Below are positions 37,955 to 46,429 of a DNA stretch of 64,000 nt, piece by piece. The DNA lies in assembly GCF_025685685.1 (NCBI RefSeq), contig NZ_JAGSYH010000001.1:558001-622000 (forward strand), written 5' to 3'. The DNA comes from Acidicapsa dinghuensis (GTDB lineage Bacteria > Acidobacteriota > Terriglobia > Terriglobales > Acidobacteriaceae). The notes under the pieces are model-generated. The model saw only the letters and a program-made list of their open reading frames with translations. It made no database searches and had not been told where the DNA came from. Position numbers and translations under genes: made by a program. Numbering within the stretch: the first letter of the stretch is position 1; every line of letters starts with the position of its first letter.

Positions 37955-40597
37955 CTATTCATGCCGCAGCGTCACCACAGGATCAAGAGACGCCGCCCGC
38001 CGCGCCGGCAACACGATAGCGATCGTCGCCGGCATCAGCAGCATCATCATCGACACAACAAGCACAGGCGCAAATGTAACTTGCATCTGATAAAACTGCG
38101 CTCGCAAAATATATCCACTCAGCGTCGCGGCTACCATGCCCAATGCTGCGCCCGCCGTCGCCCAGCGAAACTCCTGCGAAAGTAGCAGCCGTACAATCTC
38201 CGCACGCGAAGACCCAAGCGCCAGGCGGATTCCAATCTCCTTCTCGCGCAGCGTAACTTCGTACGCCAGCAAGCCGTATGTACCGAGCACAGCAATCATC
38301 AGTGCCAGCGCCCCAAATGCAGCAGCCACCTGCATCAGAAAGCTGCGCAGCTCCACCTCGTTCGCCATCTCCTCGTCCATGCTGCGCAAGTGATAGAGAG
38401 ACAGGTCCGCATGCTGGCCGCGAATCATGTTGCGCACTGTCTTCTCCAGCAGCCGCGGATCGCCCGTCGTGCGCATCATCACAACCATGCGCGACGGCGG
38501 CTGGTATGCAGCTGGCAGATATAGGTCCGGCCCCGGCGGCGTATCCAGATCATAGCTGTGCACATTCCCCACCACGCCAATCACCGTAGCCCACCCTTGG
38601 AGTTCTCCAGTCCAGATGCGATGACCAATCGCGCTCTGCCCAGGCCATTCGCGAGCGGCAAGCAGCCGGTTCACCATAACAACATGCTGACCTGAGCCGT
38701 CCGCATCTGTGAAAGTCCGTCCCTTAAGCACAGGCTGTTCAATAGCCGCGAAATAACCCGTCGTAACGTCATAAGAATCGGGATTCACGCTGACCGGGTT
38801 CCGGCATTGATTCGGATGAGCATCTGAACAAAAACCATAGCGATTCACTGCGCTTCCCAGCGGTGGATTCTTCACCGCCGCCGCAGCCGTCACTCCCGGC
38901 AGCGCCCGCAGCGAAGCAACAAGCTGGTTGAAATAGAGTCTCGTCTGGGTAGCATCGTAGCGCGGAAGAACACTGCTGTGTTCTATGTTGACTCCCACCA
39001 TCAGCAGATGATCGGATCGAAAACCAAGCGGCTGGTGCAGCAGTTGGTACACACCCGCAATCATCCATCCGGCGCAGGCCACCAGCACAAGCGAAAGCGC
39101 AATCTGCGCGGCAACCAGCATCCTGCCAAAGCGGTGAAGACCAGCGTCCGAAGACGTCCGGCCTGCATTGGCCAGATCGGGTTGAAGCGTGGGCCGCAGC
39201 GTCCTCAAAGCAGGCGCCAGCGCCAGAAAGACAGCAATCGCGATTGCAAGGCATACCACAAATGCGAGCACCGGCACGTTGATCGAAGCATGAGCAAGAC
39301 GTGGCAGGCGCAAAGCACGCTCGCGCATCAGCAGGTGGAGCACGCCATAACTAAGCGCCATTCCAATAACCGAGCCTGCGAGAGTAAGAACAGCGCTCTC
39401 CGCCAGCAGTTGCCGCAGCAGATGCCGGAAGCTTGCTCCTAACGTTGCACGGATAGCAAATTCCCGGCTGCGCCGAACATTGCGCGCAAGCAGCAGATTG
39501 GCAAGGTTGGCGCATGTGATGAGCAGCAGCAGTCCACATGCTCCAAAAGTCGCGAACAATCCCGTGCGCGCAGCCGTTCCGGTAAGCTTCGCAATCCATG
39601 GCTCAATCACCGGAGGCTGCCCGAGAACGCCGCCGTAATAGTTCGGAAAGTCATGCCTCAGGGTCGCGCTCACTCGCGCAAGATCGGTCGTCGCCGCGGA
39701 TATCGAGACGCCGGGCCGCAGACGCGCAAGGGCGGCAAAATCTTCATCGCCTCGCGAAAGAACGCGCTCATTGGGATCGCACCCGATCGGCACAAAAATA
39801 TCCGGATGGTTCAGCGCATCCGAGCCTTCAATCGTCTGCGCGATGGGTAGCACGCCGCTGATCTGAAACGTATGATGGTCGATCTCAAGAGTCCTGCGGC
39901 TCAGATCGCCGCCGCCCAGTTGCTTCCACAACCCTCCGCTGATCACCGCCTGCCGCGTGCAGTCCTGTTCATTGCCGGTCTGCGGAAGATCGCGGCCAAC
40001 CGCAAAGACCACTCCGAGCGTGGAAAAGAAGTTCTGTGAAACCTCCAGCACATCGCCGCCTGAGCCCAGAGGAGTACGCACTTCAGGCGACCAGCCCCGG
40101 TAAGCCGCAATGGATTCAAAGCTATTGCCGCGCTCCTGCCAGTCCCGAATCGTCGGATCAGACATGGTCTCGTCAGGAACACCAGTAATTGCAACAAGCC
40201 GATCCGGCTGCCGGAAAGGTAGCGGCTGCAGCAGCACAGCGTCCAGAATGCTGAAGACCGTCGTAACGGAAGCGATGCCGATAGCAAGCGTCAGGACGGT
40301 AGTCAGCGCAAAGCCAGGACTGCGCCTGAGCCGCCGCACGCTGTACCGCACATCCTGCCAGAGCACCTCAAGCCCAACGTCTGCCCGGTGCTCTCGCACA
40401 AGCTGTTTCACCTGCTCCACGCCGCCAAGCTCCACCATGGCCCTGCGGCGCGCTTCTGTTTCCGATAAGCCTCGCGCAATCTTCTCGTCCGCCGTCATAT
40501 CGACATACGAGCGCAGCTCTTCGTCGAGATCCCTCTCGATCCGCTCTCGTTGAGAGAGACGGCGAGCCACACTTCGCATGCGCAACCAGAAACTCAT
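37955..40597 (-). CDS. MacB-like orphan permease (ADOP family) with N-terminal extension
   Basis: 880-residue orphan permease. It differs from the other three in having about 80 extra N-terminal residues (RMRSVARRLSQRERIERDLDEEL then YVDMTADEKIARGLSETEARRRAMVELGG), the helical prefix domain found in the longer ADOP class, often next to a PadR-type regulator. No such regulator is present here. The permease begins with DVRYSVRRLRRSPGFALTTVLT, and the central block contains LITCANLANLLLARNVRRSREFAIRATLG; the end is GLLAYEVTLREKEIGIRLALGSSRAE and DPVVTLRHE. The ATG at 40597 is used; an ATG at 40642 is in frame. Function unknown. Confidence 0.9.
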   Translation of the reverse strand: MSFWLRMRSVARRLSQRERIERDLDEELRSYVDMTADEKIARGLSETEARRRAMVELGGVEQVKQLVREHRADVGLEVLWQDVRYSVRRLRRSPGFALTTVLTLAIGIASVTTVFSILDAVLLQPLPFRQPDRLVAITGVPDETMSDPTIRDWQERGNSFESIAAYRGWSPEVRTPLGSGGDVLEVSQNFFSTLGVVFAVGRDLPQTGNEQDCTRQAVISGGLWKQLGGGDLSRRTLEIDHHTFQISGVLPIAQTIEGSDALNHPDIFVPIGCDPNERVLSRGDEDFAALARLRPGVSISAATTDLARVSATLRHDFPNYYGGVLGQPPVIEPWIAKLTGTAARTGLFATFGACGLLLLITCANLANLLLARNVRRSREFAIRATLGASFRHLLRQLLAESAVLTLAGSVIGMALSYGVLHLLMRERALRLPRLAHASINVPVLAFVVCLAIAIAVFLALAPALRTLRPTLQPDLANAGRTSSDAGLHRFGRMLVAAQIALSLVLVACAGWMIAGVYQLLHQPLGFRSDHLLMVGVNIEHSSVLPRYDATQTRLYFNQLVASLRALPGVTAAAAVKNPPLGSAVNRYGFCSDAHPNQCRNPVSVNPDSYDVTTGYFAAIEQPVLKGRTFTDADGSGQHVVMVNRLLAAREWPGQSAIGHRIWTGELQGWATVIGVVGNVHSYDLDTPPGPDLYLPAAYQPPSRMVVMMRTTGDPRLLEKTVRNMIRGQHADLSLYHLRSMDEEMANEVELRSFLMQVAAAFGALALMIAVLGTYGLLAYEVTLREKEIGIRLALGSSRAEIVRLLLSQEFRWATAGAALGMVAATLSGYILRAQFYQMQVTFAPVLVVSMMMLLMPATIAIVLPARRAASLDPVVTLRHE

Positions 40598-40619
40598 GGA
40601 CAGTCTGAGGCAAGAAAAG

Positions 40620-40644
40620 GAGTGCGCCGAAGCACGACGCACTC
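40620..40644 (-). terminator. Terminator of the DinB-like gene
   Basis: On the minus strand GAGTGCG pairs with CGCACTC around an 11-base loop and is followed by CTTTTCTTG. It lies about 90 bases past the stop of the DinB-like gene, between it and the orphan permease. Confidence 0.7.
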
Positions 40645-40733
40645 TCCTATCGATGCTTGATAGGAAGCATGCACTTTACACCTGCAGAATGTCAATAGGA
40701 ACAGCGTTGGTGGCCAGCGTGTGCCGTCCTTCT

Positions 40734-41240
40734 TTAGTGAAACTCATCCGCCGAAGGCCCATACATCGCCGGCACTTTCTCCTCATTCAACCGCAGATAC
40801 ACCGTCAACTGCCCGCGATGATGCGCCAGATGGCTGAACACCGCATCGGTCAGCATCACATATCGCGGCAGATCGCTGATCACCTGCCCACCCATCTTGA
40901 ACTGCCAGTTCTTCTTCAGGTGCTCCTCGGTCGTTGCTTCCAGAGCAGCGCGCGACCGCGCCACGCCTTTATCAAGCGCCTCCAGCAGTTCAGCCTTGCT
41001 CTCCCTGGCGCGCGTCTTGAATCCTTCACTTGCGGGATCTCCAAGATCGAGCGAATCCCGTTCCACCATAAACGCGATCCATCCCAACATCTCCGCCACC
41101 AGCGCCGCCAGATATCCCAGTTCCATCGATCGCGGATGCGGTTTCCAGTCGTTCTTACCTTCCGGCACCCGTTCAATCGCCTTGCGCGTTACCGCAATCT
41201 CCCGCTCCAGCTTCTCCAGAAAAAACTGCTTCAGATCCAC
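40734..41240 (-). CDS. DinB-family protein
   Basis: 168-residue four-helix-bundle protein. The metal-binding pattern of the DinB/YfiT fold is seen as HLAHHRGQLTVYLRL near residue 140, with a further candidate ligand His in KPHPRSMELGYL. Family members are metal-dependent thiol transferases or damage-inducible proteins of unclear role. The C-terminal VPAMYGPSADEFH is usual for the family in Acidobacteria, from memory. It lies 25 bases downstream of the DAACS symporter stop on the same strand, so the two may share a transcript. Confidence 0.82.
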   Translation of the reverse strand: MDLKQFFLEKLEREIAVTRKAIERVPEGKNDWKPHPRSMELGYLAALVAEMLGWIAFMVERDSLDLGDPASEGFKTRARESKAELLEALDKGVARSRAALEATTEEHLKKNWQFKMGGQVISDLPRYVMLTDAVFSHLAHHRGQLTVYLRLNEEKVPAMYGPSADEFH

Positions 41241-41265
41241 TCTGCATTCCTTTCACGAGATTCAA

Positions 41266-42687
41266 TCAATGAGATTCGAGAATCGTATCTGCCTCCATCC
41301 TCCCACTCTCTCCCCTGCCAACTACTGCCGCCGCCAAACAATTTCCTGTCACATTCAGCGCCGTCCGCCCCATATCAATCAGCGCATCCACGCCCAACAG
41401 CATCCAGATCGGCCCGCTCGGCAAATGAAACTGCCCCGCCGTTGCCAGCAGAATCATGAGCGTCGCCCGCGGAACCCCCGCAATCCCCTTGCTCGTCAGC
41501 ATCAGTGTCAGCACCATCACCGCCTGCTGCCACGCCGTCAGATGCATCCCCGCTGCCTGCGCAGCAAAGATCGAGCCAACCGATAAGTAGAGACTCGCCC
41601 CATCCATGTTGAACGTGTACCCCGACGGAATCACAAACGAAACCACCCATCGCGGCACTCCAAACTCTTCCATCCGCTCCATCGCAATCGGCAGCGCACT
41701 CTGCGATGCGCTCGTAGCGAACCCAATCGCCGCCGGCTCGCTGGCCGCTGCAAAGAACTTCCCAACCGGCACGCGCGCAATCAGCATAATCGGCACAAAC
41801 ACCAGCAGCACCATAGCCACCGCAGCGACATAGAACGTAGCCACCAGCTTCGCCAGCGGCAGCAGCGAGCTCACCCCCATGCTCGCCACCGAAAACGCCA
41901 GCGCTGCGCCCGCCGCCAGCGGAGCCATGTACATGATGATCTTCGTCATCTGAAACATCGCGGCAGTCATCGACTCCAGCACGCGCATCAGCGGCGCACG
42001 CTTATCCTCCGCAATCTGCGCCAGCGAAACACCCAGCAAAATCGAGAACACCGCCACCTGCAGAATCTGGTTCTCACCCACCGCCGTCACCAGATTCTCT
42101 GGGAAGATGTGCACCAGAAACTCCTCAACTCCCTGATGAGCCTGCGGCGTACCCACCCCACCCACACTCTGCTGCGCTGCCACCACCGGCGCATTCACGC
42201 CCTCACCTGCGCGCGACAGATCGATAGCCACCACCCCCACCAGCAGCGCCAGCGTCGTCACCACTTCGAAATAGATCAGTGTCTTCAGCGCAAGCCGTCC
42301 GAGGCTTTTCAGCTCACCATGGCCTACAATCCCCGTCGTCATCGTCCCAATGATCAGCGGAGCCACAATCAGCCGCACCAGCCTTAGAAATATCTCCGCC
42401 AGAGCATGCAGGTGCAATCCCACCGCAGGCCAATCCACTCCAACCTCAGCCCCCGCCAGCATCGCAAAGAACGTCCAGGCCGTAAGCGACCGCCGTCGCG
42501 CCGTCACCACCAGCAGCAACAAAACAGCCGCCACCCGCAGCGCCATTCCCACCGCCGGGTTCCCTGCCAGCAATACCCCGGCACCATAAACCAGCAAGCC
42601 AATAACCGCGGCCAGCAACCACCCGCGACTGCTAGCCTTCCCTGCTCCCGTCTCGCGCAAACACCCTCCTACGCACCAACACCCCAA
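41266..42687 (-). CDS. Dicarboxylate/amino acid:cation symporter (DAACS family)
   Basis: Inner-membrane transporter of about 470 residues with the glutamate-transporter fold. The reentrant loop has ATSASQSALP, the seventh helix NMDGASLY (in place of NMDGT), the second loop SKGIAGVPRA and the eighth helix GVDALIDMGRTALNVTGN. The last Asn replaces the Asp of glutamate carriers and resembles C4-dicarboxylate carriers, while Arg-Thr resembles the former, so substrate is open. The ATG at 42687 lies 23 bases from the divergent thrC start; an in-frame TTG at 42660 after AGGAGG may be the true start, leaving room for a promoter. Confidence 0.87.
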   Translation of the reverse strand: MGCWCVGGCLRETGAGKASSRGWLLAAVIGLLVYGAGVLLAGNPAVGMALRVAAVLLLLVVTARRRSLTAWTFFAMLAGAEVGVDWPAVGLHLHALAEIFLRLVRLIVAPLIIGTMTTGIVGHGELKSLGRLALKTLIYFEVVTTLALLVGVVAIDLSRAGEGVNAPVVAAQQSVGGVGTPQAHQGVEEFLVHIFPENLVTAVGENQILQVAVFSILLGVSLAQIAEDKRAPLMRVLESMTAAMFQMTKIIMYMAPLAAGAALAFSVASMGVSSLLPLAKLVATFYVAAVAMVLLVFVPIMLIARVPVGKFFAAASEPAAIGFATSASQSALPIAMERMEEFGVPRWVVSFVIPSGYTFNMDGASLYLSVGSIFAAQAAGMHLTAWQQAVMVLTLMLTSKGIAGVPRATLMILLATAGQFHLPSGPIWMLLGVDALIDMGRTALNVTGNCLAAAVVGRGESGRMEADTILESH

Positions 42688-42710
42688 ATGTCTTCGCTAT
42701 TCTAAGTTCT

Positions 42711-43919
42711 ATGCCGTCTATCGCGTTCTTAGAGTGCTCCCGCTGCCACGCTCACCTCGATCCCTCAACTCCCCAAACAGTCTGCACCCAATGCCCAGAC
42801 AGCCCCGCAGGCACGCTCTACGTCCGCTACGATCTCTCCGCAGCCCAGGGCCTTGAGGCCCGCAACAAGATCGGCGCAATCGATCCGTCACGTCCGTCGC
42901 CCGGCATGTGGCGCTATCAATCCGTCTTGCCCGAGGTCCCTCCCGTCACCCTCGCGGAGGGTTGGACACCCATGCTTCTCAGCCGCCGCAACCCCAACGT
43001 CTTCCTCAAAGAAGAAGGCGCCAATCCCACCGGGACCTTCAAGGCCCGCGGCATGTCGATGGCCATGTCCATGATCCGTCATTACGGCATCAGGAAGATC
43101 GCCGTCCCCTCCGCAGGCAACGCCGGTGGAGCAGCCGCAGCCTACGCCGCAGCCGCGGGCATCGAAGCCCACATCTTCATGCCCAAAGACGTCCCGCTCG
43201 CCAACCAGGTCGAGTGCCTCTCCTACGGCGCGAACATGACCCTCGTCGACGGGCTCATCTCCGACTGCGCCCGCATCGTCAACGAGCGCAAGCAAGCCGA
43301 AGGCTGGTTCGACCTCTCCACCCTCAAAGAACCCTTCCGCGTCGAAGGCAAAAAAACCATGGGCTACGAACTAGTCGAGCAATCCGGCTGGACCTACCCC
43401 GACGCAGTCTTCTACCCCACCGGCGGCGGCGTCGGACTCATCGGCATGTGGAAAGCCTTCGAAGAAATGGAGCAGCTAGGCTGGGTCGCCAAAAACAACG
43501 GCAACGGCTGGCGTCGCCCTAAGATGATCGCCGTCCAGGCCGCCGGCTGCGCTCCCGTTGCCCGCGCTTACGATGCAGGCGAATCCGCAAGCCAGATGTG
43601 GCAAAACGCGCACACCTTCGCCGCTGGCCTCCGCGTTCCCAAGCCCTACGGCGACTACATCATCCTCGACGCCGTCCGCCAATCAAGAGGAACCGTCGTC
43701 GCTCTCTCTGACGAAGCCATCTTCCAGTCCCTGCGCGACTGGGCCAGCAACGAAGGCATCTTCCTCTCACCCGAGGGCGCAGCCTCAACCGCGGCCTATG
43801 ACCACCTCATCGCCACCGGCTTCCTCAAGCCCAGCGAACGGGTGGTCCTCTTCAACACCGGCAGCGGCAACAAGTACACCGATGTGATCGGCCACGCTCT
43901 GGGCCTCACCCACGCGTAA
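42711..43919 (+). CDS. thrC: Threonine synthase
   Basis: 402-residue PLP enzyme that converts O-phosphohomoserine to threonine. The PLP Lys111 lies in EGANPTGTFKARGM. The phosphate loop is SAGNAGGAAAAYAAAAG, and the glycine loop near the C-terminus is PTGGGVGLIGMW. An N-terminal zinc-ribbon-like part has C9, C12, C25 and C28 (LECSRCH, VCTQCPD), as in many class II threonine synthases. No other threonine gene is adjacent. The start lies 23 bases from a divergent gene and lacks a visible ribosome binding site. It ends 4 bases before the acyltransferase stop, tail to tail. Confidence 0.92.
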   Translation: MPSIAFLECSRCHAHLDPSTPQTVCTQCPDSPAGTLYVRYDLSAAQGLEARNKIGAIDPSRPSPGMWRYQSVLPEVPPVTLAEGWTPMLLSRRNPNVFLKEEGANPTGTFKARGMSMAMSMIRHYGIRKIAVPSAGNAGGAAAAYAAAAGIEAHIFMPKDVPLANQVECLSYGANMTLVDGLISDCARIVNERKQAEGWFDLSTLKEPFRVEGKKTMGYELVEQSGWTYPDAVFYPTGGGVGLIGMWKAFEEMEQLGWVAKNNGNGWRRPKMIAVQAAGCAPVARAYDAGESASQMWQNAHTFAAGLRVPKPYGDYIILDAVRQSRGTVVALSDEAIFQSLRDWASNEGIFLSPEGAASTAAYDHLIATGFLKPSERVVLFNTGSGNKYTDVIGHALGLTHA

Positions 43920-43923
43920 CGGC

Positions 43924-45168
43924 TCAGCCACCCGTGCCCGTAATCGGCACCACCTTTGCGGACGACCCAACCGGCCGTCCGTAAGGGATCTTGTCCTTGA
44001 GCCGCAAAAACAACCCCTCAAAGCAGTACCAGGAGATCAAAGCCAGCACGACACTCAATCCAACGCCATACACCACATACATCGGGTCATTGTTCTTCAG
44101 GCGAATCCAACCCTTCTTATTCGCCTCCAGCACCATCCAGTGACCCACTGGGTGCAGCAGATAAATCCCGTAACAAATCTTTCCGATGAACCGCACCGGC
44201 GGCAGGCGTAACAACATCGTCTCAGCCGATCCCCGACTGCATATCAGCCACAGCACCAGGCACGCGCACGCAAGCGAAGAGATCGAATACCCCGCCAGCC
44301 GGTTCCACACCGTTTGCCACGCCTCATTCCGTGTTCCCCACGTCGTCAGCACAGATCCAGCAACAGCCGCGGCCATTAAACCGCAAGTCCACCATCCCAA
44401 CTTGTCTCGCGAAATCCGCCACGGTCCACTGCGAAAACGAATCGCAATCAGCGCCCCCAGCGCAATTCCTTCGCAGTGGCAAGGCAGCAGCGTATATTGC
44501 AGATCGGGGTTCGCCGGATTCCAGCAATACAGCAGAATCCGTAACAGCGGGCTCAAACACGCCGCCGCAATCAAAACGTTGCGCAGGTGATCTTTCTTCA
44601 GGAACGCCACAGCCAGCGGAAACAGCAGGTAAAACTGCTCCTCGATCTGTAGTGACCACAGCGGCCCATAAGCCCACTTCACCGTTGAACTGAGCTTCCC
44701 AGACGAAAGCGAAACCACCGCCTCGCGCAGATTACCCAGGTAAAACGCAAACCACCCCGGCGAGCCCCAATACTGCCGCATATTGTGGTAATCGCTGCCA
44801 TAATTGGTGCGCGTCAAAATCACATACCAGAACAGCAACACCGCATAATACAAAGGGAAAATACGCAGCGCGCGCCGCAGATAATACTTGCCGAAAAAAT
44901 GAGGCTTGTTGTGACTGTCCAGCAGAATGCCGGTAATCAGAAACCCGCTCATCACAAAGAATGAGTCCATGGCAATCCATCCCAGATTGCCCAGTTGATA
45001 CAGCCATTGCGGAAACGTAGTGAGCGTAAAGTGATTGATCAGCACCAGGCTCAATCCCACAGCCCGCAGCCCATCCAGCTCTTCAATGTACCCGCGAAAG
45101 TACACCGGCGCCGCGCTCTCGGCTTTGCCCTCACGATCAGCCACAGATTCCCTGCCTTCGCGGCTCAT
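43924..45168 (-). CDS. Acyltransferase 3 family membrane protein
   Basis: 414-residue protein with about ten membrane spans, of the OafA/NodX type that acetylates cell-surface sugars. The start has the motif YIEELDGLRAVGLSLVLINHF, with the conserved Arg and His region, followed by FFVMSGFLITGIL and the YYLRRALRIFPLYY stretch of the third and fourth segments. A cytoplasmic C-terminal tail of about 20 residues is Pro/Val-rich. The paralog at 45205-46404 lies 36 bases upstream on the same strand, so they form an operon, and a large membrane protein precedes them. Confidence 0.9.
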   Translation of the reverse strand: MSREGRESVADREGKAESAAPVYFRGYIEELDGLRAVGLSLVLINHFTLTTFPQWLYQLGNLGWIAMDSFFVMSGFLITGILLDSHNKPHFFGKYYLRRALRIFPLYYAVLLFWYVILTRTNYGSDYHNMRQYWGSPGWFAFYLGNLREAVVSLSSGKLSSTVKWAYGPLWSLQIEEQFYLLFPLAVAFLKKDHLRNVLIAAACLSPLLRILLYCWNPANPDLQYTLLPCHCEGIALGALIAIRFRSGPWRISRDKLGWWTCGLMAAAVAGSVLTTWGTRNEAWQTVWNRLAGYSISSLACACLVLWLICSRGSAETMLLRLPPVRFIGKICYGIYLLHPVGHWMVLEANKKGWIRLKNNDPMYVVYGVGLSVVLALISWYCFEGLFLRLKDKIPYGRPVGSSAKVVPITGTGG

Positions 45169-45204
45169 CGTTCACCGCGCGACGCTCCCTCATCTCCTCG
45201 CGCC

Positions 45205-46404
45205 TCATTGCGAAGACTCACTCAGCAAAGGCTCTGCCGTCATCGCCGGTTGCGCCTGCTTCCTTCCAAACCGGCTTCTTAATTGCAGAATCGGCAATTC
45301 CATACAGTGCCACGAGCACACGGCCAAAGCTAGGCTCAGGCAAACGCACGCGGCAAAAAACAGCAGCGGACTATGAAATCTCCACCATCCCTTGCGTGCT
45401 GCTTCCAACATCACCATCAGCGCAATCGGATGCAGAATATACAAGCCATAAGAAATCTTCCCGATGTATTGCAGCGGAGGCAGGCGCAGCCACGCCGTAT
45501 AGCTCGACCCCCTGTACATAACAATCCAGATCAGCAGGCACGCAAACCCCGCCGAAGCCAGCGTATATCCCGGCAGCCGTGCAAACAGTGTCAACGGCGA
45601 TGGCTCCAGCGTCTTCCATGTGCTCATCGCCGAACAGATAGCGGAGACGCCAATCAGCACCAGAGTAAGCGTTCTGATCTTTGATTTCGAAATCTCCCAT
45701 CGCCCGCTGCGCACACGCAACGCTATCAGCGCTCCCATAGCCAGCCCTTCGCAATGGCATGGCAGCAGCGTGTATTGCAGAAACACATTGCCGGGCCGCA
45801 CAAAGTAGCAGATCAATCGCAGCACCGGCGCCAGCACAATCGCGCCAATCAACAGATTCCGAAGATGCTCCCTGCGCAGAAACGCCACCGCCAGCGGAAA
45901 CAGCAGATAAAACTGTTCCTCGATCTGAAGGCTCCAAAGCGGATCGTAAACCGCCGATGGAGGCCACGCGCCTACCATTGCCGTGCGAATATTGCCCACG
46001 TAAAACGCGAACCACATCGGCGATCCCCAATGCTGGATCAGGTAGTGATAGCCATAGCCTCCGTTCGTAAACCGCAACAGTGTCCAGCCAAGCAGCAGCG
46101 CAAGGTAATACACCGGAAAGATGCGGAGCGTGCGGCGGAAGTAAAAGGTGCTGAAATACCGTGGCCTGCCGATGCGATCCAGCAATATGCCTGCAATCAA
46201 AAATCCGCTAAGGACGAAAAATCCGTCCACCGCAATCCACGCAAGCTCACCAAACTGAAACACCAGCTTTGAAATGCTCGGTTGCCAGAAATGCCCCAGC
46301 AACACCGATCCCACACCCAGCGCGCGCACGCCATCGAACTCGGAGATATAGCTTCGATAGGTAATCTGGCCCGGCTCAAGAATCACGTGACTCGACTTCG
46401 CCAT
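45205..46404 (-). CDS. Acyltransferase 3 family membrane protein, paralog
   Basis: 399-residue paralog of the gene at 43924. It has YISEFDGVRALGVGSVLLGHF, DGFFVLSGFLIAGILLD and TFYFRRTLRIFPVYYLALLL, so the catalytic His and Arg region is intact. About 45% identity to its neighbour by eye suggests tandem duplication followed by divergence, with different acceptors likely. I chose the ATG at 46404 for its GGGGAG site; an ATG at 46455 would overlap the upstream gene by 26 bases. It is the middle gene of a three-gene set. Confidence 0.9.
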   Translation of the reverse strand: MAKSSHVILEPGQITYRSYISEFDGVRALGVGSVLLGHFWQPSISKLVFQFGELAWIAVDGFFVLSGFLIAGILLDRIGRPRYFSTFYFRRTLRIFPVYYLALLLGWTLLRFTNGGYGYHYLIQHWGSPMWFAFYVGNIRTAMVGAWPPSAVYDPLWSLQIEEQFYLLFPLAVAFLRREHLRNLLIGAIVLAPVLRLICYFVRPGNVFLQYTLLPCHCEGLAMGALIALRVRSGRWEISKSKIRTLTLVLIGVSAICSAMSTWKTLEPSPLTLFARLPGYTLASAGFACLLIWIVMYRGSSYTAWLRLPPLQYIGKISYGLYILHPIALMVMLEAARKGWWRFHSPLLFFAACVCLSLALAVCSWHCMELPILQLRSRFGRKQAQPAMTAEPLLSESSQ

Positions 46405-46429
46405 CTCTATTCTCCCCGATGTGAAACCA

